From Bacteroidota bacterium (GTDB taxonomy: Bacteria; Bacteroidota; Bacteroidia; 2-12-FULL-35-15): 6,444 nt of DNA. The stretch is from positions 1 to 6,444 of the forward strand of contig JAPLDC010000021.1 in the NCBI GenBank assembly GCA_026391935.1. Reading direction: 5' to 3'. Made by a program: the position numbers and the translations under genes. The notes below the pieces were generated by a model. That model was not told the origin of the DNA. It searched no databases and saw nothing but the letters and a program-made list of their open reading frames with translations. Of this stretch, positions 1-6,200 are shown in pieces. Position 1 is the stretch's first letter. Each line of letters starts with the position of its first letter.

Positions 1-204
1 ATGGATCTTTCAGTTCGTGCTTTAAATTGCTTAAAAGCTGCTGATGTTGAAACACTTGCTGATCTTGTATCTTTTGCAAAACACGACCTGTTAAAGTTCC
101 GTAATTTTGGTAAGAAATCACTTACTGAATTAGAAGACTTAGTTGCTAATAAAGGTTTGACTTTTGGAATGAATTTAGCAAAATATAAATTAGATAAAGA
201 ATAA
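1..204 (+). CDS. rpoA: RNA polymerase alpha subunit, C-terminal end (5' partial)
   Basis: This is the last part of the RNA polymerase alpha subunit, specifically the C-terminal domain (alpha-CTD) that binds promoter UP elements and activators. The visible 67 residues match that domain. The segment VRALNCLKAADV corresponds to the E. coli DNA-binding stretch around R265, N268, C269 and K271, and FGKKSLTELEDL to the second helix-hairpin-helix part around K298 and S299. The reading frame is open from the first base, so the Met at position 1 is an internal residue (Met-Asp-Leu-Ser-Val-Arg) and not the true start; most of the gene lies to the left of the window. The gene ends with TAA at 202-204. 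rplQ follows 88 bases downstream, the usual order at the end of the bacterial alpha operon. The identification is secure. Confidence 0.96.
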   Translation: MDLSVRALNCLKAADVETLADLVSFAKHDLLKFRNFGKKSLTELEDLVANKGLTFGMNLAKYKLDKE

Positions 205-207
205 ATC

Positions 208-250
208 AATTTGAAAATGTGCTAATTTGAAAATGTGCAAATGCAAATGC
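208..250 (+). repeat. Short direct repeats in the rpoA-rplQ spacer
   Basis: The spacer between rpoA and rplQ contains two nearly identical 16-base units, 208-223 and 224-239 (AATTTGAAAATGTGC plus one base). Two copies of AAATGC follow at 239-250. The rest of the spacer, up to 292, is a run of AAATTA/CAAATT words that partly complements the first half, so the whole can fold back on itself weakly. No Shine-Dalgarno sequence is present. This kind of AATTTGAAAATGTG low-complexity spacer is, from memory, common between genes in Bacteroidota; its function is unknown. Confidence 0.7.
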
Positions 251-292
251 AATTTCCAAATTATCAAATTATTAAATTAACAAATTAACAAA

Positions 293-787
293 ATGAGACA
301 CGGAGATAAATTAAATAATTTAGGAAGAAAAACAGCTCATCGCAAGGCGATGTTGGCTAATATGGCTAGCTCGTTGATCCTGCACAAAAGAATTGCAACT
401 ACTATAGCTAAAGCTAAAGCTTTGAGAATATATGTAGAACCTCTTTTGACAAAATCAAAAGACGATTCAACACATTCAAGACGTACTGTATTTGCTTATT
501 TGGGAAATAAAGAAGCGGTTGATATGCTTTTCAAAGAAGTGTCAACAAAAATTGCTGATCGTCCAGGTGGATACACAAGAATCCTGAAAACAGGAGCACG
601 TTTAGGCGATAATGCCGACATGTGTTTTATTGAATTAGTTGATTATAACGAAAATATGTTGGCAGCTAAAGCACCTGCAAAAGCTAAAACAGCTAGACGT
701 GGTGGTAAAAAGAAATCAACAGATGCAGCTACTAAAACAGTTGAAAAATCTGAAGAATCAACAGATGATAGCTCAAAAAGTGAATAA
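293..787 (+). CDS. rplQ: 50S ribosomal protein L17
   Basis: This is ribosomal protein L17 of the large subunit, which binds 23S rRNA near the peptide exit tunnel. The start MRHGDKLNNLGRKTAHRKAM and the following stretch through MLANMASSLILHKRI are the L17 signature. The family core continues to about residue 120 (RPGGYTRILKTGARLGDNAD, then CFIELVDYN). The product is 164 residues, against about 127 in E. coli. The extra length is a C-terminal tail, first Ala/Lys-rich (about 124-140) and then Ser/Glu/Asp-rich, probably flexible; extended L17 tails are usual in Bacteroidota. ATG at 293 is chosen because it gives the canonical N-terminus. No Shine-Dalgarno precedes it, only A/T-rich sequence. The gene is probably co-transcribed with rpoA and is followed by a strong terminator. 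Confidence 0.97.
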   Translation: MRHGDKLNNLGRKTAHRKAMLANMASSLILHKRIATTIAKAKALRIYVEPLLTKSKDDSTHSRRTVFAYLGNKEAVDMLFKEVSTKIADRPGGYTRILKTGARLGDNADMCFIELVDYNENMLAAKAPAKAKTARRGGKKKSTDAATKTVEKSEESTDDSSKSE

Positions 788-813
788 TTTGTTAAATTAA
801 TATTTTCAATCTT

Positions 814-849
814 AAAAAGGATAAAGTAATTTTGCTTTATCCTTTTTTT
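814..849 (+). terminator. Intrinsic terminator after rplQ
   Basis: A perfect 13-base-pair inverted repeat has arms 814-826 (AAAAAGGATAAAG) and 835-847 (CTTTATCCTTTTT) and an 8-base loop. The right arm runs into a T tract ending at 849. It lies 26 bases after the rplQ stop codon and should end the ribosomal-protein/rpoA operon, so carA is probably transcribed separately. The A-rich left flank means it could also act on the other strand. Confidence 0.88.
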
Positions 850-887
850 ATGCTCCCAAAGTGCGTTTTTTTATTTTAATTAGGGAG

Positions 888-921
888 TTGTAATTAATGA
901 CGTTTTTATCACATGATTTTG
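888..921 (+). promoter_or_regulatory. Weak candidate promoter for carA
   Basis: Bacteroidota promoters commonly have TTG near -33 and TAnnTTTG near -7, separated by 17-23 bases. Here TTG (888-890) is followed after 23 bases by TGATTTTG (914-921), one mismatch from the -7 consensus. It would start transcription shortly before the carA start at 942, giving a very short leader. The placement between the rplQ terminator and carA makes sense, but the match is imperfect in AT-rich DNA, so this is only a suggestion. Confidence 0.25.
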
Positions 922-941
922 TTGTGTGCAATTGATATAAT

Positions 942-2078
942 ATGAAATATACACCAAAAACTCCTGCAATATTATTACTTGAAGATGGTAAAGTTTTTTA
1001 CGGAAAAGCAGCCGGAAAAATTGGTATTGCAACCGGAGAAATTTGCTTCAATACCGGTATGACCGGCTATCAAGAGATTTTTACGGATCCTTCTTATTTC
1101 GGACAAATCATTGTTGCAACCAATGTGCATATCGGAAATTACGGTGTGAACAAAGATGAAGTGGAATCCGATTCAATAAAGATTGCTGGTTTGGTATGTA
1201 AGCAGTTCAATGAATTTCATTCCCGTAAACGTTCTGATGGATCTCTGAAAGATTATTTCGAAAATGGAAATATCGTTGCGATATCCGATGTGGATACGAG
1301 AGCGATTGTTCGTTACATCAGAGATAAGGGTGCAATGAATTGTATCATTTCTTCTGAAACCCAGGATGTAGGAATTCTCAAAGAAAGACTTTCAAAAGTC
1401 CCTTCTATGGCAGGATTGGAGTTGTCTTCGAAAGTGAGTACTACAAAACCTTATTTTGTAGGTGATGTGAATGCAGTATATAAAGTTGCAGTGACCGACT
1501 TTGGTGTAAAGAAAAACATTTTGCGTTCATTGGCCGAACGAGGTTGTTACCTTCAGGTATTCCCTATGAAAACAGCTTTCGAAGAAATGATGAAATGGAA
1601 GCCAGATGGATTTATGATTTCAAATGGACCTGGAGATCCATCTGTAATGAAAGAAGAGATTGTTACAATCAAAAAAATTATTGACTCAGATGTTCCAACT
1701 TTTGGGATTTGCTTAGGACATCAGCTGATTGCTGAAGCATCTGGTATCTCTACTTTTAAGATGCATAAAGGACATAGGGGCATCAATCACCCTGTTAAGA
1801 ATCTCATTACAGGCAAAAGTGAGATCACTTCTCAAAATCACGGATTTGGTGTTAAATTGGAAGACGTTGCAAAGGTTAATAACATGGAAGTTACTCATGT
1901 CAATTTAAATGATAAAACTATAGAAGGGCTACGTTATACTGATAGAAATGTTTTTTCTGTTCAATATCATCCGGAAGCTTGTCCGGGACCTTATGATTCA
2001 CGTTATTTATTTGATGATTTTATTTCAATGATAGCATCAGTAAAAAAGAAAGAAAATAAAACGAAAGTTACTGTATAA
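942..2078 (+). CDS. carA: Carbamoyl-phosphate synthase small (glutaminase) subunit
   Basis: CarA hydrolyses glutamine and passes ammonia to the large subunit CarB, which makes carbamoyl phosphate for pyrimidine and arginine synthesis in the cytoplasm. The 378 residues match the usual family length (382 in E. coli). The N-terminal half is the CPSase small-chain domain, with FNTGMTGYQEIFTDPSYFGQ (about 36-55) and a SDVDTRAIVRYIRDKGAM segment. The C-terminal half, from about residue 180, is a class I glutamine amidotransferase: SNGPGDP, GICLGHQ with nucleophile Cys257, and YHPEACPGP with His343 and Glu345. The complete triad suggests an active enzyme. ATG at 942 gives the usual MKYTPKTPAILLLEDGKVF start; there is no Shine-Dalgarno. 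carA directly after rplQ is a familiar Bacteroidota arrangement. The large subunit gene is not in the window. Confidence 0.97.
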   Translation: MKYTPKTPAILLLEDGKVFYGKAAGKIGIATGEICFNTGMTGYQEIFTDPSYFGQIIVATNVHIGNYGVNKDEVESDSIKIAGLVCKQFNEFHSRKRSDGSLKDYFENGNIVAISDVDTRAIVRYIRDKGAMNCIISSETQDVGILKERLSKVPSMAGLELSSKVSTTKPYFVGDVNAVYKVAVTDFGVKKNILRSLAERGCYLQVFPMKTAFEEMMKWKPDGFMISNGPGDPSVMKEEIVTIKKIIDSDVPTFGICLGHQLIAEASGISTFKMHKGHRGINHPVKNLITGKSEITSQNHGFGVKLEDVAKVNNMEVTHVNLNDKTIEGLRYTDRNVFSVQYHPEACPGPYDSRYLFDDFISMIASVKKKENKTKVTV

Positions 2079-2086
2079 ATACGAAC

Positions 2087-2118
2087 GCCTCTGACGAACA
2101 TCTGGGGCTTTTTTTTTT
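2087..2118 (+). terminator. Intrinsic terminator after carA
   Basis: A GC-rich hairpin pairs GCCTC (2087-2091) with GGGGC (2104-2108), including one T-G wobble, and can extend inward by two more pairs past a mismatch. A run of ten T (2109-2118) follows immediately. It begins 8 bases after the carA stop codon, so carA seems to end its own transcription unit here. Confidence 0.85.
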
Positions 2119-2188
2119 CTGATAGAGAATTCTTCATTTTTATTTTTTTGTTTTCGGGGTGTAGCTATTATCACCCTCGTTAATATTT

Positions 2189-2212
2189 ATCACTTGCTTA
2201 TAGGCAAGTGAT
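2189..2212. other. Perfect 9-bp hairpin
   Basis: ATCACTTGC (2189-2197) and GCAAGTGAT (2204-2212) form a perfect inverted repeat around a 6-base loop (TTATAG). No T tract follows, so it is not a simple terminator. It could be an RNA structural element or a protein-binding palindrome; the sequence does not decide. Confidence 0.6.
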
Positions 2213-2388
2213 CTAGTATTTGATTCTGAAGATGAATAAATAAAAATAGCTTCATGAAAAATTATTAGATAAATTTTTGACTTGCATTTTGAATTAATGG
2301 ATTAGTTTCCAATTGCAAGAGTTCCTGAGAATTCTAATTGCTTGAAAATTATCAATGAAGTTCGATAAAATCAACCCTTATGGTGACA

Positions 2389-2426
2389 AAGAGAGACAAG
2401 TTTTTCAGTTTGTCTCTCTTCTTTTT
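2389..2426 (+). terminator. Terminator-like hairpin in the spacer
   Basis: AAGAGAGACAA (2389-2399) and TTGTCTCTCTT (2410-2420) form a perfect 11-base-pair stem with a 10-base loop. The T-rich sequence CTTTTT follows (2421-2426). The T tract favours the + strand. No protein gene ends just before it, and carA already has its own terminator about 270 bases upstream. It may therefore end a small non-coding RNA or be left over from a lost gene. Confidence 0.65.
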
Positions 2427-2440
2427 AGGAAAGCCTGATT

Positions 2441-2474
2441 TTGCCATCTATTAAACAGTGATTAAATATTTTTG
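2441..2474 (+). promoter_or_regulatory. Candidate Bacteroidota-type promoter
   Basis: TTG at 2441-2443 (within TTTTG) is followed after 23 bases by TATTTTTG at 2467-2474, a full match to the TAnnTTTG -7 consensus of Bacteroidota. The spacing is at the upper end of the accepted range. It lies just after the hairpin terminator at 2389-2426 and about 400 bases before the small gene at 2874, which would leave a long leader. A second -7-like word, TATATTTG at 2551-2558, lacks a suitably placed TTG. AT-rich sequence gives chance matches, so confidence is modest. Confidence 0.35.
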
Positions 2475-2524
2475 ATTGGTTAAAAAACAAACACTGAAAC
2501 ACTTAGAGATTCTATGGTAAGTGA

Positions 2525-2597
2525 AAATTAGCATTTGATAAAAAATATTTTATATTTGTATTGATTATTTACTCTCCTAATATAATCCATAATATTT
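2525..2597 (+). repeat. Diverged direct repeat, left copy
   Basis: This stretch resembles 3072-3140. Both begin with AAATTAGCATTT and end with a 30-base block (2568-2597 here, 3111-3140 in the other copy) that matches at 27 of 30 positions, with the shared core TAATCC(A/G)TAATATTT. The middle part is more diverged and differs by a few bases in length. The two copies flank the small membrane-protein gene at 2874-3059. Confidence 0.6.
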
Positions 2598-2873
2598 TTC
2601 TTTATTAATAAAAACACGCAGGATTCATTGCAAAATTCTTTTGTAAGAATGCGAATTGTATGTGCTGAAGAAAATATTTTTAATGGAATTGTATTGACCT
2701 GATAGCTAACAGTAATAATGGAAATGGGAATGTAGTAGCAGCTCTATCAGAAAATAATAACGGTATCTAAACCAGCTCTTATTTAGCTGTAAATAATTAA
2801 TTTCAACACACAAAAATAAAAAAAGGTAAGCCGAAAACTGATTAGAGTAGGCAAAATAAATTAAATAAAATAA

Positions 2874-3059
2874 ATGTTAAAAAAAACAAAAATTTTAGGG
2901 ATTATTTCTGCAACAATTGGAGTAATAATTTTTGCATATGAATTGATCGTAGGTTGGGGCAACGAGAGCTATTCTCGTCATCCTTTAATTTCTCTAGCAT
3001 TCTCTACGTTGGGTATCGTTTTAATAGCGTATTCTATGAACAAGAAAGACAAGGGATAA
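2874..3059 (+). CDS. Small hypothetical protein with two membrane segments
   Basis: I do not recognise this 61-residue protein. It has a basic start (MLKKTK), a hydrophobic stretch at about 7-28 (ILGIISATIGVIIFAYELIV), a short polar loop (GNESYSRH) and a second hydrophobic stretch at about 37-54 (PLISLAFSTLGIVLIAYSM). It ends in a basic tail (NKKDKG). This is a plausible two-helix inner-membrane hairpin with both ends in the cytoplasm by the positive-inside rule. The hydrophobic pattern and charged ends make it more convincing than a random frame. The ATG at 2874 has only A-rich sequence before it and no Shine-Dalgarno, as for the other genes here. It stands alone, flanked by copies of a diverged direct repeat. 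Its function is unknown. Confidence 0.6.
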   Translation: MLKKTKILGIISATIGVIIFAYELIVGWGNESYSRHPLISLAFSTLGIVLIAYSMNKKDKG

Positions 3060-3071
3060 TGTGCAGTTTGC

Positions 3072-3140
3072 AAATTAGCATTTTATTTAAAATGGTTACA
3101 TTTCTGATTCTTTACTCTTCTAAAATAATCCGTAATATTT
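3072..3140 (+). repeat. Diverged direct repeat, right copy
   Basis: This is the second copy of the repeat at 2525-2597. It begins 12 bases after the stop codon of the small membrane-protein gene. The last 30 bases (3111-3140) differ from the left copy at three positions. The remaining sequence to 3197 is AT-rich, and I see no gene or convincing promoter in it. Confidence 0.6.
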
Positions 3141-3197
3141 AACTATAAATCAGTTCTGTGCGCGAAATAATTATTATGTGTTTTTTTAGAAATTACA

Positions 3198-3239
3198 ATA
3201 ACTTTTTTCCTGGTTGTTAGATTTTGCAAAAAAAGTTAT
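3198..3239 (+). promoter_or_regulatory. Inverted repeat overlapping the start codon of the sensor gene
   Basis: ATAACTTTTTT (3198-3208) and AAAAAAGTTAT (3229-3239) are perfectly complementary over 11 bases. The right arm includes the first two bases of the ATG at 3238. Folded in the mRNA, it would cover the translation start. It contains only one G-C pair and a 20-base loop, so it should be weak, and AT-rich DNA yields such repeats by chance. Confidence 0.35.
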
Positions 3240-6200
3240 GCGAAAACGAATATTATTGCTCTTCCTTACTGTTTCAGCTGTATCTTGTAATCAGCGTCAA
3301 AACAAAGCTCCGGCTGGCATCTTTGCCCCAAAAGTTACCGAAGCCAAAGGTTATTCTGTTCCAAAAGACAGCATAAGCGAACCAGTAACAGTTCCTGCCG
3401 GAATACCAAAAACGGTAAAAGCTGGAAATCCAATAATAAACCTAACCAACCTTAACGTTCACATTGCCGGACAACCAGAAATTACTGTGGTAGGGTTACC
3501 AAAAATAAATACTCCTGGCACGGATACTTTTTTATTACCAAAAACAATTATAACCAAAGGTATTATCAAACGCGCGGGAATCCCAGAAGTTCTTATTGCT
3601 AAAGACGCAGCAGCCAAAGATATTAACCCCGCTAATTTTTCTTTTTATAAAACCCCACAAGGTTTAAAACAGAATACCGTGCGTTGTATGTTGCAAGATA
3701 AAACCGGAAACCTTTGGCTTGGCACAAATGGCGGTGGCGTTTGCCGATACGATGGGAAATCCTTTACAAATTTTACAGAGAAAGAAGGCCTAAGTAATAA
3801 TAGCATTTATAGTATTTTAGAAGATAAAACGGGAAACCTTTGGTTCGCTACTTATGGCGGTGTCTGTTGTTACGATGGGAAATCCTTTACAAATTATACA
3901 GAGAAAGAAGGCTTGATCAATAATCATGTTTATTGTATTGTAGAAGATAAAATCGGAAACCTTTGGTTCGGGACAAATGGCGGTGGCGTTTGTCGTTACG
4001 ATGGTAACCGAGTAGAGGCAATAGAAAGAGGAGAAAAAACACCTCCAGGTGCACAACAAGACCTTAAAAAAATAAATGGGAAGCTTATTAAATCTTTTAC
4101 AAATTATACGGAAAAAGAAGGCCTGAGCAATAATAATGTTTTAAGTATTTTAGAAGATAAAAGCGGAACCCTTTGGCTCGGCAGTGATGGCGGTGGCCTT
4201 TGCCGTTACGATGGAAAATCCTTTACCAATTATACCGAGAAAGAAGGCCTGAGCAATAATAATGTTTTAAGTATTTTAGAAGATAAAAGCGGAAACCTTT
4301 GGTTCGGCACAGCAGGCGGTGGCGTTTGTCGTTACGATGGAAAATCCTTTACAATTTTTACGGAGAAAGAAGGCCTGAGTAGTAATGTTGTTTTGAGTAT
4401 TTTAGAAGATAAAATCGGAAACCTTTGGTTCGGCACTTATGGCGGTGGCGTTTGCCGTTACGATGGAAAATCCTTTACCAATTATACCGAGAAAGAAGGC
4501 TTAATCAGTAGCTATATTTATATTATTTTAGAAGACAAAACCGGAAACCTTTGGTTCGGCGGAAATGGCGGTGTGTGTCGCTACGACGGGAACAGAGTAG
4601 AAGCAATAGAAAGAGGAGAAAAAATACCTCCAGGAGCTCAACAAGACCTAAAAAAAATAAATGGAAAGTTTGTTAAATCGTTTACCAATTATACCAAGAA
4701 AGAAGGCCTGAGCGATCCTGATATATATAGTATTATAGAAGACAAAATCGGAAACCTTTGGTTCGGCACAGGAAGCGGTGGCGTTTGTCGTTACGATGGT
4801 AACCGAGTAGAGGCAATAGAAAGAGGAGAAAAAACACCTCCAGGTGCTCAACAAGACCTTAAAAAAATAAATGGGAAGCTTATTAAATCTTTTACAAATT
4901 ATACGGAAAAAGCAGGCCTGAGCAATAATTGTGTTTGGAGTATTTTAGAAGATAAAAGCGGAAACCTTTGGTTCAGCACAGGAGGCGGTGGCGTTTTCCG
5001 TTACGATGGTAACCGAGTAGAGGCAATAGAAAGAGGAGAAAAAACACCTACAGGAGCTCAACAAGATCTTAAAAAAATAAATGGAAAGCTTGTTAAATCT
5101 TTTACCAATTTTACTGAGAAAGAAGGACTGAACAACAATTCGGTGCTAAATATGATGCAGGATGTAGATGGAAATATTTGGTTCGGTACACGAAATGGAT
5201 TAAGTAAAGTAACTGCCAAGAATTTGGCAAATTTTGGCCTCACCTCGGCCCTCTCCAAAAAAGGAGAGGGAGAAATAGGATTCAACCCCATAAAAGAGGC
5301 TTTTTTCTATAACTATGGTTATAACGATGGGTTTTTAGGTATAAACTCTAGGAGGAATTCCGTTTTGCAAGATAGTAAAGGAAGAATTTGGTGGGGCACA
5401 AATATACTAACCTGTTTCGATCCTAAAGGAAGTATTACAGATACAACTGCACCAATTGTTAACCTTACAAGTGTAAAATTATTTGGAGAAGAAATAGCCT
5501 GGGCAAATTTAAACGCCGTATATACCGATAGCACAGGTAAAGAAATAATTAGAGGAACAACAAATGATACTTTACTTTCCAATGGAATTTTATTGAAAGA
5601 TATACAATTTGATGGCTTAACAAAATGGTATAATTTACCCGTGCATTTAAGTTTACCTTACAATAACAATAATATTACGTTTAATTTTATTGGCGTTCAC
5701 ATGCAGAGTCGGAACTACGTTAAATACCAATATAAATTAGAAGACATAGATCCCGATTGGAGTTCAATTACAGATAGAACGGAAGCTCCATATGGTAATT
5801 TACCAAGCGGCGATTATATTTTTAAAATAAAAGCCATGAACCAAAGTGGTGTATGGAGCGAATCATTTGAATATAAATTTGTTGTGCGCCCGCCTTGGTG
5901 GCGAACATGGTGGTTCAGAACATTGGTTGGGTTATTAACTATTGGCAGCATTTTTTATTTCATTAAAAGCAGAGAAAAGAAATTAGTTGCCGAAAAAGAA
6001 AAACTGGAAAAAACTGTTGATGAAAGAACAGCAGAAGTTATTGCTCAAAAACACATTGTGGAAGAAAAACACAAAGAAATTACGGATAGTATAAATTATG
6101 CCGAACGAATACAACGGGCATTATTAGCAAGTAAAAAAATGTTGGATGAAAACTTGAGCAATTACTTTATATTGTTCAAACCAAAAGATGTAGTAAGTGG

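Larger units (their letters stand above)
2119..2873. other. AT-rich intergenic region with hairpins, no confident gene
   Basis: About 755 bases lie between the carA terminator and the next supported gene. I see no protein gene on either strand. The first half (2119-2426) holds several hairpins: GGGTG/CACCC (2157-2161 with 2172-2176), a 9-base-pair stem at 2189-2212, CTTGCA/TGCAAG (2281-2286 with 2314-2319) and a terminator-like hairpin at 2389-2426. The second half holds a promoter candidate (2441-2474), one copy of a diverged direct repeat (2525-2597) and a 28-codon open stretch without a start codon (2684-2767, stop 2768-2770) that could be a gene remnant. In other Bacteroidota I would expect a further housekeeping gene close behind carA; here the order is interrupted. 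Confidence 0.6.
3661..5334 (+). repeat. Tandem coding repeats forming the propeller blades
   Basis: Blades begin (at the Gly of GL) at 3661, 3787, 3910, 4120, 4246, 4372, 4498, 4705, 4915 and 5125, with a more diverged one near 5329. The basic period is 126 bases (42 residues), 123 in blade 2, which lacks one codon. Blades carrying a 28-residue insert have a period of 210 bases (207 in blade 7, which also lacks a codon). Consensus elements are GLSNNxVxSILEDKxGNLWF, then GTxGGGVCRYDG, then KSFTNYTEKE. The first nine blades are very alike even as DNA. Blades 10 and 11 look older: blade 10 ends in KVTAKNLANF and blade 11 reads DSKGRIWWGTN. Confidence 0.9.

Noticed and set aside
1..3. ATG at the first base as a gene start
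   Set aside because: The residues that follow are the interior of the RNA polymerase alpha C-terminal domain, so this Met is internal and the gene begins left of the window.
853..887. CTCCC/GGGAG pair between rplQ and carA as a hairpin
   Set aside because: Only five pairs across a 25-base loop, with mismatches next to them; not convincing.
934..939. TATAAT directly before carA as a sigma-70 -10 box
   Set aside because: It touches the start codon at 942, leaving no room for a leader, has no -35 partner, and Bacteroidota use a different -7 consensus.
1713..1898. Minus-strand 61-codon ORF inside carA
   Set aside because: It lies entirely within the conserved glutaminase domain of carA and has no recognisable features.
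2954..3142. 62-codon + strand ORF overlapping the small membrane-protein gene
   Set aside because: It overlaps 2874-3059 in another frame, runs into the diverged repeat, and its translation has no coherent domain or membrane pattern. It is most likely a shadow.
3218..3226. TAGATTTTG before the sensor gene as a -7 promoter element
   Set aside because: It has one base too many for TAnnTTTG, no TTG at the right distance, and lies only 11 bases before the start codon.
3661..5124. Regularly spaced repeats as a possible CRISPR array
   Set aside because: The repeats are 126 or 210 bases, in frame, and translate into propeller blades; there are no short identical repeats with unique spacers.
3817..5582. 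Several minus-strand ORFs of 68-87 codons inside the sensor gene
   Set aside because: They recur with the blade repeats because the + strand coding repeats recur. The uninterrupted 1069-codon + frame with recognisable domains explains the region.
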